Positions 35,401 through 42,864 of a stretch of 64,000 bases of DNA are shown here, piece after piece; position 1 is the stretch's first letter; each line of letters opens with the position of its first letter. The DNA is taken from contig JAUIMB010000014.1 of NCBI GenBank assembly GCA_030432635.1, positions 26,989-90,988 on the forward strand, given 5' to 3'. This DNA comes from Bacteroidia bacterium (GTDB taxonomy: Bacteria > Bacteroidota > Bacteroidia > Flavobacteriales > Flavobacteriaceae). The notes beneath the pieces were generated by a model. The model searched no databases, had not been told where the DNA came from, and worked only from the letters and a program-made list of their open reading frames with translations. A program made the position numbers and the translations under genes.

Positions 35401-35911
35401 AATCACAGGAAGTGCCTTTGTTATCATGATGACCATGGTAGGTATCATATCACTTGCTGGAATTGTAGTAAATAATGGTGTGGTTTTACTAGATTATGCA
35501 CAGTTGTTAATTGACAGAAAAAAAGCAGATCTCGATATCGATGAAGACGACTACCTCGATGAAGACGATTTATACGAAAGCATTGTCAAAGCTGGTAAAG
35601 CGCGTTTAAGACCTGTGTTATTAACTGCCATCACAACCATTTTTGGTTTGGTACCATTGGCCATTGGATTAAACATTAACTTCTTTACACTGTTTAGAGA
35701 GTTTGATGCTCATGTATACATTGGTGGTGACAACGTTATTTTTTGGGGACCATTAGCTTGGACTGTCATTTATGGATTGATCATCGCAACATTCCTTACG
35801 TTAATTATTGTCCCGATTTTATTTTTCTTAGTTACTAAGTTAAAAATGTGGATTCGTAAAAAATCCACTACAACCACCGAAGAACTAGATGAAAGCACTT
35901 CTTTGGGTTAA
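32405..35911 (+). CDS. RND-family inner-membrane efflux transporter
   Basis: An 1168-aa proton-driven pump of the HAE1/AcrB type. The first transmembrane helix (about 20-42) is followed by the large porter domain, a six-helix block (about 350-560), a second periplasmic domain (about 620-950) and a final helix block. The TM4-like helix contains L-G-M-L-V-D-N-G-I-V-V-V-E-N, with the proton-relay Asp. It is longer than AcrB because of an acidic insert near 1040-1060 (DLDIDEDDYLDEDDLYE) between helices of the last block. Substrate cannot be told; it is the last gene of the TetR operon. Confidence 0.95.
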   Translation: MTDKQKKVNKEFGLSSWAINNKTTMYVLILVFFYLGVSAFFDMPRENFPEVNETKIYVSTVFPGNTAEDIEKLVTDPLEDQLKTVSNVVEITSTSTEDYSMVIIEFDENLTVEQAKQKVKDEIESETAGEDWPTFNGAKVEPDVFELSLSEEMPILNINISGDYPVEKLKEYGEYLQDEIEDLLEIKEVAIRGAQEKEVEVAVDIYKMTAAKVTFSDIINAINGGNVTMSAGNIKASGQRRTIRVLGEIESPSELENFVVKSENDYPIYLKDVATVSFQEEDKTTFAREYGHPVVMLDVKKRAGKNMVDAAEQIHTIVKESKENVFPQDLDITITNDQSSVTIGQVDDLVNNIIFGVILVVTVLMFFLGFKNAIFVGFAIPMSMFMSLMILSMFGITLNTMVLFGLIMGLGMLVDNGIVVVENVYRLMDDEGMSRIEAAKKGIGEIAFPIIISTATTVAAFIPLGLWPGIMGEFMMILPQTLSIVLGSSLFVAIFFNSVLVSQFMNTEDKDMPLHKIIRTTIIMAVLGIIIFIVGGEYRALGTLMVFTAVMLWVYRLFLRKWANYFQTKILGKLENWYERQLRRALKGWRPYGLSIGTFLLLIIAFVAFGASLATQRTKVEFFPDNIPNQIIVYIEYPEGTAIEKTNAITKEIEKIVYNVLDDNQYKNGDYNFMVESAVSQVGEGAGNPQTDGGSAAEMPHKAKITASMREFKYREGEDSELLRQKVQKALVGIFPGVLISVEKNADGPPAGAPINIELEGDDYNELINAAEQMREFINSKNVAGIDELKIDVNKDKPVMRVIVDREKAGELGVSASQVGQQLRNSIFGSKAGIYKEGGDDYDIYVRFNEDNRYNKSALFNQKITFRDMASGQIREIPVSAIAHAENTSGFSAIKHKDTKRVVTVYSALAPGYTDAGAVVAQIQNEMQAYDDLPDNIKVDYTGQIEEQNKQMAFLMGAFFTGLGLIFFILIFQFNSVSKPAIIMLAIFLSLIGVFGGIVITGSAFVIMMTMVGIISLAGIVVNNGVVLLDYAQLLIDRKKADLDIDEDDYLDEDDLYESIVKAGKARLRPVLLTAITTIFGLVPLAIGLNINFFTLFREFDAHVYIGGDNVIFWGPLAWTVIYGLIIATFLTLIIVPILFFLVTKLKMWIRKKSTTTTEELDESTSLG

Positions 35912-35936
35912 ACCAGAGTCGTTTGATTAATAGCTG

Positions 35937-35970
35937 AAAAGCCTCGACGTTTGTTGAGGCTTTTTTATTT
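35937..35970 (+). terminator. Terminator of the efflux operon
   Basis: AAAAGCCTCGAC 35937-35948 pairs with GTTGAGGCTTTT 35953-35964 (one G-U), loop GTTT, then a T-run. Confidence 0.85.
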
Positions 35971-35997
35971 GATAATCATTTAACTTCCTTAAATTTG
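35969..35997 (+). promoter_or_regulatory. Promoter of aspS
   Basis: TTG 35969-35971, 18 nt, TAAATTTG 35990-35997. The leader is about 14 nt to the ATG at 36016. The -33 element overlaps the T-tail of the preceding terminator. Confidence 0.65.
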
Positions 35998-36015
35998 CAC
36001 ATCAAAATTTAATGT

Positions 36016-37770
36016 ATGTACAGAAGTCACAATTGTGGTGAATTAAGAGCATCACACATCAATACAGAGGTTACACTCGCTGGTTGGGTTCAAAAATCAC
36101 GAGATAAAGGATTTATAGTTTGGGTCGACTTACGTGATCGTTATGGCATCACACAATTGGTGTTTGATGAAGAACGCTCTTCAAAAGCCATGATGCAACA
36201 AGCGCAGGAATTAGGTCGTGAATTTGTGATTCAAGTAAAAGGGGAAGTAATTGAGCGCGCTTCTAAAAACCCTAATATGCCTACTGGTGATATTGAAATC
36301 TTGGTTTCTGAATTGAATGTTTTAAATGAAGCCAAATTACCACCTTTCACTATTGAAGACGACACTGATGGTGGTGAAGAACTACGCATGAAATACCGTT
36401 ATCTCGATATTCGACGCAACCCTGTTAAGAACAGCCTGATTTTCAGGCACAAAGTGACACAAGAAGTAAGAAACTACCTTTCAAAAGAGGGTTTTATTGA
36501 AGTTGAAACGCCTTATTTGATAAAGTCCACACCTGAAGGTGCTCGCGATTTTGTGGTCCCTTCTCGAATGAATGAAGGGCAGTTTTATGCCTTACCACAA
36601 TCGCCTCAAACCTTCAAGCAACTGCTTATGGTTGGTGGCATGGATAAATATTTCCAGATTGTAAAGTGCTTTAGGGATGAAGACTTACGTGCAGACCGTC
36701 AACCTGAATTCACACAAATCGATTGTGAAATGGCCTTCATCGAACAAGAGGATATCTTAAATGCCTTCGAAGGATTAACACGTCATTTACTGAAGGAAAT
36801 TAACGGTGTTGATATTGAAAAATTTCCGAGACTACTCTATGATGATGCCATGCGTTTATATGGAAATGACAAACCAGATATTCGTTTTGGTATGCAGTTT
36901 GGCGGACTCAATGAGGTGGCCCAACACAAAGATTTTAACGTTTTCAATTCAGCAGAATTGGTTGTTGGCATCGCTGTCCCTGGAGGAAATAGTTATACGA
37001 GAAAAGAAATCGATAAACTCATCGATTGGGTCAAAAGACCTCAAGTTGGTGCTCTAGGAATGGTGTATTGTCGTTGTAATGATGATGGCAGCTATAAATC
37101 TTCTGTAGATAAATTCTATGATCAAGAAGATTTGGCAAAATGGGCAGAAGTCACTGGAGCTAAAGCTGGAGATTTGATTTGCGTATTGTCTGGCGACACC
37201 AATAAAGTAAGAACGCAATTGAGTGCTTTGCGTATGGAATTGGCTGAACGTTTAGGGTTGAGAAAACCTGACGAATTTGCACCACTTTGGGTCATGGATT
37301 TCCCACTTTTGGAATGGGACGAAGATACCGAACGCTATCACGCCATGCACCATCCATTTACGTCTCCTAAACCAGGACAAATAGAATTGTTGAAAACCGA
37401 TCCAGGCGCTGTAAAAGCGAATGCCTATGATTTGGTCCTAAATGGCAATGAAATTGGAGGTGGCTCTATTCGTATTCATGATAAAGCAACACAAGCCTTG
37501 ATGTTCGATTACTTAGGGTTTTCTGAAGAAGAGGCTAAAGCACAATTCGGTTTCCTTATGGATGCCTTTCAATATGGTGCGCCTCCTCATGGTGGACTTG
37601 CATTTGGATTGGATCGCTTGGTAGCCATACTTGGCGGACAAGAAACGATTCGCGACTTCATCGCCTTTCCAAAAAACAATAATGGTCGCGATGTCATGAT
37701 CGACGCTCCTGCACCAATTGACAATGAACAGCTCGAGGAATTGAATTTAAAACTCAACTTAAAGTCTTAA
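36016..37770 (+). CDS. aspS: Aspartyl-tRNA synthetase
   Basis: Charges tRNA-Asp. 584 aa: OB-fold anticodon-binding domain (1-110), class II catalytic domain with motif 2 ([18 protein letters not shown]), a GAD insertion domain (about 280-410), and motif 3 ([16 protein letters not shown]) before the C-terminus. Bacterial type. Single-gene unit with its own promoter and terminator. Confidence 0.97.
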   Translation: MYRSHNCGELRASHINTEVTLAGWVQKSRDKGFIVWVDLRDRYGITQLVFDEERSSKAMMQQAQELGREFVIQVKGEVIERASKNPNMPTGDIEILVSELNVLNEAKLPPFTIEDDTDGGEELRMKYRYLDIRRNPVKNSLIFRHKVTQEVRNYLSKEGFIEVETPYLIKSTPEGARDFVVPSRMNEGQFYALPQSPQTFKQLLMVGGMDKYFQIVKCFRDEDLRADRQPEFTQIDCEMAFIEQEDILNAFEGLTRHLLKEINGVDIEKFPRLLYDDAMRLYGNDKPDIRFGMQFGGLNEVAQHKDFNVFNSAELVVGIAVPGGNSYTRKEIDKLIDWVKRPQVGALGMVYCRCNDDGSYKSSVDKFYDQEDLAKWAEVTGAKAGDLICVLSGDTNKVRTQLSALRMELAERLGLRKPDEFAPLWVMDFPLLEWDEDTERYHAMHHPFTSPKPGQIELLKTDPGAVKANAYDLVLNGNEIGGGSIRIHDKATQALMFDYLGFSEEEAKAQFGFLMDAFQYGAPPHGGLAFGLDRLVAILGGQETIRDFIAFPKNNNGRDVMIDAPAPIDNEQLEELNLKLNLKS

Positions 37771-37773
37771 TTT

Positions 37774-37800
37774 AAATCCTGCATAATGCAGGATTTTTTA
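37774..37800 (+). terminator. Terminator of aspS
   Basis: AAATCCTGCA 37774-37783 pairs with TGCAGGATTT 37787-37796, loop TAA, T-tail. It ends only 14 bp before the ClC gene. Confidence 0.85.
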
Positions 37801-37813
37801 GTAGATTTAATCT

Positions 37814-39592
37814 ATGCCAACCCAAAACCTGATAAAGCGTTTATTGCTTCTGAGGTACAAATACATGTCTCAGAAAAACTTTACATTTCTATTGGCAATG
37901 CTAATAGGATTGTTGTCAGGATTGGTTTCCGTTACCATAAAAAACATTACGTATAGTATTGAATGGGTTTTGGACCATTTGGCGATTGTATCCCGAAATA
38001 GCATTTACTTTATCTTGCCAGTTATCGGGTTATGGTTGGTCTATCTCTTCGTAAAATATGTGTCCAAACATAAAGTAGAACATGCCATTCCTAGTATCTT
38101 GTTCTCACTGTCCAAAAAAAACGGACTCTTAAAACCAAGTAAGATCTACTTGCCGTTAATAACAGCACCTATCACTGCTGGTTTTGGTGGTTCGGTTGGA
38201 TTGCTTGGTCCTGCGATTGCTTCAGCATCTGCAGTAAGTTCCAATATTAGTCGCTTGTTTCATGTCGATAGAAAAACTAGGACGCTTCTCATCGGATGCG
38301 CTGCTGCTGGTGCTATTGCTTCCATTTTTCAATCTCCAATTGCTGCTATCATCTTCGCTATTGAAGTGTTTAGTTTGGATCTAACTTTTGCCTCACTTTT
38401 ACCGCTACTAATTGCTTCGGTATCTTCAGTGTTGACGTCTTATTTTTTTGTTGGAAATAGTGTGCTTTTCAACTTTAATGTCTCCGCTCCATTTGCACTT
38501 AGGGATACGTTGTTTTTTATAATTCTAGGCATAGGTACCGGAATCGCTTCCATCTATTTTTCGAAAATATACTTTTCGGTCTATAAGTTTTTTGAACGTT
38601 TCAAAACCAACGGACAACGTTTAATCGTTGGTGGCTTGGCCATTGGTGTCATGCTATATTTTATTCCGCCTTTATATGGTGAAGGTTTTGGATTTATTAA
38701 TGACCTATTGGAGGGCAACCATCTTCATGCATTGGGCAAAACACCATTCGATAATTATCTGGATAACATTTGGGTCGTGATCGCATTATTAATTGGAATT
38801 ACCATCTTTAAGGCCATTGCCATGACGACCACTTTTGCGGCTGGAGGTGCAGGTGGAATTATCATCCCAACAATGGTAATGGGTAGTGCCTTAGGGAATG
38901 TTGTGGCAAAAATTATCAATAATATTGGACTGGGTTTTCAAGTATCTGAAGCAAATTTCACATTAATAGGAATGGCTGGACTTATTGCTGGAGTACTTCA
39001 TGCACCATTGACAGCGATTTTCCTTATTGCCGAAATAACAGGTGGCTACCAACTTTTTGTACCATTGATGATTACGGTTTCAATGTCGTTCATCATTACT
39101 AAAAATGGAGTTGAACATACGATATACACTAAAGAGCTTGCCGAAAAAGGAGCGTTGCTCACTCATGATAAAGACCAATCGGTATTAACATTAATGAGTT
39201 TGGATAGTGTTGTAGAACAAGACTTCAGTATCCTAAATCCAGAAATGTCACTAGGTCAAATGCTTCATGAAGGTGTTGCAAAATCAAGCAGAAATCTATT
39301 TCCTGTTGTTAATGAACAGCAACAAATGGTCGGAATTATTTTATTGGATAACATTCGCGATGTTATGTTTGACCAGTCCCTTTATAATTCTACCACAGTT
39401 GAGACCTTTATGCACAATCCTCCAGCTCATATTATCTATGAATCTGATTCCATGAAAGTTGTGATGAAAAAATTTCAGGACACTGGAGCATGGAATCTTC
39501 CTGTAATTAGGGATGGTAAATACTTCGGATTTGTTTCCAAATCAAAACTATTGACAGCATATCGACGTGAATTGATTAATTTTACATCTTAG
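37814..39592 (+). CDS. ClC-family chloride channel/transporter with CBS pair, gating glutamate missing
   Basis: A 592-aa membrane protein with ten or more hydrophobic segments (20-430) and two CBS domains in the cytosolic C-terminus (about 470-590). The ion-pathway loop reads G-F-G-G-S127-V-G-L-L131-G-P, where transporters have a Glu in place of Leu131 (G-x-E-G-P). Later motifs are AGVLHAPLTAIFLIAEITGGYQL and GGAGGIIIPTMVMG. Without the gating Glu, coupled proton exchange is unlikely, so it may work as a passive channel. Followed after 12 bp by a small membrane protein. Confidence 0.9.
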   Translation: MPTQNLIKRLLLLRYKYMSQKNFTFLLAMLIGLLSGLVSVTIKNITYSIEWVLDHLAIVSRNSIYFILPVIGLWLVYLFVKYVSKHKVEHAIPSILFSLSKKNGLLKPSKIYLPLITAPITAGFGGSVGLLGPAIASASAVSSNISRLFHVDRKTRTLLIGCAAAGAIASIFQSPIAAIIFAIEVFSLDLTFASLLPLLIASVSSVLTSYFFVGNSVLFNFNVSAPFALRDTLFFIILGIGTGIASIYFSKIYFSVYKFFERFKTNGQRLIVGGLAIGVMLYFIPPLYGEGFGFINDLLEGNHLHALGKTPFDNYLDNIWVVIALLIGITIFKAIAMTTTFAAGGAGGIIIPTMVMGSALGNVVAKIINNIGLGFQVSEANFTLIGMAGLIAGVLHAPLTAIFLIAEITGGYQLFVPLMITVSMSFIITKNGVEHTIYTKELAEKGALLTHDKDQSVLTLMSLDSVVEQDFSILNPEMSLGQMLHEGVAKSSRNLFPVVNEQQQMVGIILLDNIRDVMFDQSLYNSTTVETFMHNPPAHIIYESDSMKVVMKKFQDTGAWNLPVIRDGKYFGFVSKSKLLTAYRRELINFTS

Positions 39593-39604
39593 GAATATCT
39601 TTTT

Positions 39605-39841
39605 ATGAAATACATCATCTTCATTGCGTTTTTGATTGCTTTAGGGAGCATTATTTGCGGATTTCTGTTAGAGGTACAGTATTCCCAAAAACTAATTGGC
39701 TTTGGTGTCCTTGGGTTATTTCTTGTAGTTTTTCCGCTTTTCATCTATCATCGCTGGAAAGACAAGGATCTTAAGGATTATATGCTAACCAAGGAAAACC
39801 TAGATAAAATGCGTGAGAATCAAAAACAGAACAAGTATTGA
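39605..39841 (+). CDS. Small two-helix membrane protein behind the ClC gene
   Basis: A 78-aa protein with two membrane helices (about 3-22 and 32-50) and a charged C-terminal tail (HRWKDKDLKDYMLTKENLDKMRENQKQNKY). It starts 12 bp after the ClC stop, so the two probably share an mRNA. No family role is known to me. Confidence 0.75.
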   Translation: MKYIIFIAFLIALGSIICGFLLEVQYSQKLIGFGVLGLFLVVFPLFIYHRWKDKDLKDYMLTKENLDKMRENQKQNKY

Positions 39842-39940
39842 ATGCTTATTGAATAATTCAAAACACACGCATTTCAACCTCTTAATTTTCAATAATTTAA
39901 AAAATCACAATTAATTAACACATCGCTTCATTAATTGTCA

Positions 39941-39948
39941 TACCTTTG
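39941..39948 (+). promoter_or_regulatory. -7 box of the cold-shock gene
   Basis: TACCTTTG, a full match to TAnnTTTG, 26 bp before the ATG at 39975, which leaves a leader of about 22 nt. Confidence 0.55.
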
Positions 39949-39974
39949 TTGCCTAATTAATATATTTTTTTACA

Positions 39975-40166
39975 ATGACTGGAACAGTTAAATTTTTCAA
40001 TGATTCAAAAGGATTTGGATTCATTACCAACGAAGAAACAGGAAAAGACATTTTCGTACATGTTTCTAACCTCAACGGTTTAGAAATTCGTGAAGGCGAT
40101 AATGTAGAGTACACAGAAGAAGAAGGAAGAAAAGGAATGGTTGCTGCTAACATCAGCATCCTTTAA
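39975..40166 (+). CDS. cspA: Cold-shock-domain RNA chaperone
   Basis: A 63-aa single cold-shock domain. It binds single-stranded RNA/DNA through the RNP1 motif K-G-F-G-F-I and the RNP2 motif D-I-F-V-H-V, both present. Basic start MTGTVKFFNDSKGFGFI is typical. Single-gene unit with its own promoter and a strong GAAA-loop terminator. Confidence 0.95.
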   Translation: MTGTVKFFNDSKGFGFITNEETGKDIFVHVSNLNGLEIREGDNVEYTEEEGRKGMVAANISIL

Positions 40167-40191
40167 TGATATACTTTATTTATGCAGTTTC

Positions 40192-40222
40192 AACGTCTAA
40201 CGAAAGTTAGGCGTTTTTTTTT
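40192..40222 (+). terminator. Terminator of the cold-shock gene
   Basis: AACGTCTAAC 40192-40201 pairs with GTTAGGCGTT 40206-40215 (one G-U), GAAA tetraloop, then eight T. Confidence 0.9.
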
Positions 40223-40306
40223 GCGTTACCCAAGGGTCGCGCTTTCACTACTCGCTTTCTTCGAAGAGCTCAAACATACCGTTCAATCGCTAACGCGAAT
40301 TCAGGA

Positions 40307-40756
40307 TTAATTCAAATTACGTTTCTCAATAAAAAAACGCTTTAGCAATTCAGAAGCCTCATCGGCCAAAACTCCGCCTACCATTTTAGTTTTTGGATGT
40401 AACTTAGAGTTTAAGGCGATACAACCGCGTTCATCATCACGCGTACCATAAACAATCTTGGAAATCTGACTCCAATATAACGCACCTGCACACATCTGGC
40501 ATGGTTCCAAAGTCACATACAAGGTACAATTATGAAGGTACTTACCACCCAAAAAATTTGCAGCTGCAGTAATCGCCTGCATTTCTGCATGTGCTGTAAC
40601 ATCGTTCAGCATTTCTGTAAGGTTGTGCGCTCTCGCAATAATGCGATCGTTAATCACGATAACTGCACCTACAGGAATCTCTCCTTTTTCAAAAGCAGAT
40701 TCAGCCTCTTGCAAGGCCTTTTTCATAAAATAAGTGTCGTCAAAAGGGTTTTCCAT
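40307..40756 (-). CDS. tadA: tRNA adenosine(34) deaminase-type nucleoside deaminase
   Basis: Zinc-dependent deaminase, most likely converting A34 to inosine in tRNA-Arg. 149 aa with the catalytic H56-A-E58 and the zinc cysteines P85-C86-x-x-C89. The YWSQISKIVYGTRD stretch and the C-terminal ELLKRFFIEKR helix are typical of TadA. Guanine deaminase relatives look similar, but the motif context fits TadA. Diverges from dxs with only 41 bp between the start codons. Confidence 0.88.
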   Translation of the reverse strand: MENPFDDTYFMKKALQEAESAFEKGEIPVGAVIVINDRIIARAHNLTEMLNDVTAHAEMQAITAAANFLGGKYLHNCTLYVTLEPCQMCAGALYWSQISKIVYGTRDDERGCIALNSKLHPKTKMVGGVLADEASELLKRFFIEKRNLN

Positions 40757-40782
40757 AGTGGTAAAAATACAATAACAACTCG

Positions 40783-40790
40783 TACATTTG
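40783..40790 (+). promoter_or_regulatory. -7 box of dxs, nearly leaderless
   Basis: TACATTTG, a full match, ends 7 bp before the dxs ATG at 40798, so the mRNA leader would be only a few bases. Confidence 0.55.
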
Positions 40791-40797
40791 TCAAGAC

Positions 40798-42573
40798 ATG
40801 CACAAATTATTAGACCATATCAACCTTCCTAAGGATTTAAGGCAGCTTCACCCTAATGAATTACCTCAACTTGCTCAAGAGCTAAGGGAGTTTATTATTA
40901 ATATCGTTGCTACTAAAGAAGGTCATTTAGGTGCCAGTCTTGGTGTGGTCGAATTGACCATTGCCCTTCACTTTGTATTCAATACACCAGAAGATCAATT
41001 AATTTGGGATGTTGGGCATCAGGCTTACGGACATAAAATTCTTACGGGTCGAAAAGACCGTTTTCATACCAACAGACAACAAGGTGGTTTAAGCGGTTTT
41101 CCAAAACGCAGTGAAAGTGTATACGATACCTTTGGCGTTGGACATTCCTCGACCTCAATATCCGCAGCTTTAGGCATGGCTATTGCCTCTCAACTCAAAG
41201 GAGAACACAAGCATCATATTGCTGTCATTGGAGATGCATCAATTGCAAGTGGGATGGCATTTGAAGGCCTTAATCATGCAGGAGTCACCGACGCAAACCT
41301 TTTGGTCGTTTTAAATGACAATGCTATTGGCATAGATCCTAGCGTAGGTGCCTTAAAGCAATACTTAACCAATGTAAAAAAAGGAAAGGAAGCGCAAGAC
41401 AATATTTTTGAAGCCTTGAACTTTGATTACTCAGGCCCTGTTGATGGACATGATTTATTTGCTTTAGTTTCAGAACTTGAGCGTCTAAAAAATGTAAAAG
41501 GTCCTAAATTTCTTCATGTCATTACAACAAAAGGGAAAGGGTTAAAGCAAGCCGAAGCTGATCAAGTCCGTTACCATGCTCCAGGAAAGTTTGATCCAAG
41601 TACAGGAGAAGTATATACACAACCCAATTCAGAACAACCTCCAAAATTTCAAGATGTATTTGGACATACCATTGTTGAATTGGCAAAAAGCAACAACAGT
41701 ATTGTTGGTATCACACCAGCTATGCCAACAGGCAGTTCTTTAAAATATATGATGGAACAAATTCCTGATCGCGCTTTTGATGTAGGCATTGCAGAACAAC
41801 ATGCAGTAACATTGGCAGCTGGAATGGCAACTCAAGGTTTAATTGTATTCTGTAATATCTACTCTACGTTTTTACAGCGAGCCTATGACCAAGTGATCCA
41901 CGATGTGGCACTTCAAAATCTACCTGTTATTTTTTGTTTGGATCGTGCTGGTTTGGTAGGTCAAGATGGCGCAACACATCATGGTGTTTACGATTTAGCC
42001 TATTTAAGATGTGTTCCGAATATGATAGTCTTTGCGCCTCGAAATGAGGTTGAGTTACGCAATATCATGTATACCGCTCAATTTGGATTAGAACATCCAA
42101 TAGCGATTCGATATCCAAGAGGTCGAGGCAATGTATTGGATTGGAAGCAGGCGTTTTCTAAAATTAAAATAGGTACTGGCTTTCAACTTAAAAAGGGAAC
42201 AACTATTGCTGTTTTGAGTGTCGGTTCAATAGCCAAAAATGTTGAAGAGGCGATTATGATGTGTGAGAATGAACATATGATTTCCCACTATGACATGCGG
42301 TTTATAAAGCCTTTAGACGAGAAGTTATTAAACCGTATCCTAAATACCTATAAATACATTATCACCATTGAGGATGGCACAGTAATCGGAGGGTTTGGAA
42401 GTGCTGTCTCTGAATTTGCTGTAAAGAACAGATATTCAAACCCAATTGAGGTATTGGGTATTCCTGATGAGTACGTTGCTCATGCTACCATAAACGAACA
42501 GCATAAATCCTTAAAGATTGATGCTGTTCATTTGAGTCATTTATTAAATACTATTCTTCTTCAATTTCTATAG
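40798..42573 (+). CDS. dxs: 1-deoxy-D-xylulose-5-phosphate synthase
   Basis: First enzyme of the MEP isoprenoid pathway; condenses pyruvate and glyceraldehyde 3-phosphate with thiamine diphosphate. 591 aa, in the range for Bacteroidetes. Seen: the His of GHQAYGHKILTGR, the thiamine motif region GDASIASGMAFEGLNHAG ... NDNAIGID, and the transketolase pyrimidine-binding part (FDVGIAEQHAVTLAAGMA). Its product feeds the polyprenyl synthase at 28 kb. The 3' end overlaps the convergent 60-aa gene by 23 bp. Confidence 0.96.
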   Translation: MHKLLDHINLPKDLRQLHPNELPQLAQELREFIINIVATKEGHLGASLGVVELTIALHFVFNTPEDQLIWDVGHQAYGHKILTGRKDRFHTNRQQGGLSGFPKRSESVYDTFGVGHSSTSISAALGMAIASQLKGEHKHHIAVIGDASIASGMAFEGLNHAGVTDANLLVVLNDNAIGIDPSVGALKQYLTNVKKGKEAQDNIFEALNFDYSGPVDGHDLFALVSELERLKNVKGPKFLHVITTKGKGLKQAEADQVRYHAPGKFDPSTGEVYTQPNSEQPPKFQDVFGHTIVELAKSNNSIVGITPAMPTGSSLKYMMEQIPDRAFDVGIAEQHAVTLAAGMATQGLIVFCNIYSTFLQRAYDQVIHDVALQNLPVIFCLDRAGLVGQDGATHHGVYDLAYLRCVPNMIVFAPRNEVELRNIMYTAQFGLEHPIAIRYPRGRGNVLDWKQAFSKIKIGTGFQLKKGTTIAVLSVGSIAKNVEEAIMMCENEHMISHYDMRFIKPLDEKLLNRILNTYKYIITIEDGTVIGGFGSAVSEFAVKNRYSNPIEVLGIPDEYVAHATINEQHKSLKIDAVHLSHLLNTILLQFL

Positions 42574-42733
42574 TTGCAATATCTGATTCTTTCTTGATTT
42601 CTTTATCAGAATCATTTACCTCAACCGTTTGCTGTTCATCTAAATAAGGATCTTCTGTTATGTCGTTGAGCATTAATAGAAATGCCAAGGTTACGAAAGA
42701 GAAGACGACGGCTCCCATGATATTTTTTCTCAT
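42551..42733 (-). CDS. Small membrane-anchored acidic protein
   Basis: A 60-aa protein with a short basic start, one membrane helix (about 7-24, GAVVFSFVTLAFLLMLN) and an acidic tail (EVNDSDKEIKKESDIATIEIEEE). It occupies the only gap between dxs and the secreted protein gene, and its 3' end overlaps dxs antisense by 23 bp. Composition looks coding; no family recognised. Confidence 0.55.
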   Translation of the reverse strand: MRKNIMGAVVFSFVTLAFLLMLNDITEDPYLDEQQTVEVNDSDKEIKKESDIATIEIEEE

Positions 42734-42813
42734 GATCGTAGGTTTTAAGATTTGGTCTTACAAGTTTAGAAATATATCGATAAAACACAAATTTTTTCGA
42801 CGAAATGCACAAA

Positions 42814-42843
42814 CAAAAAAAGGGAACCACATCAGTTCCCTTT
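42814..42843 (-). terminator. Terminator of the dgt/secreted-protein operon
   Basis: AAAGGGAAC 42819-42827 pairs with GTTCCCTTT 42835-42843, 7-nt loop; on the minus strand a T-run follows. Confidence 0.8.
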
Positions 42844-42864
42844 CTTAAAATAAGGTGATTTGTC

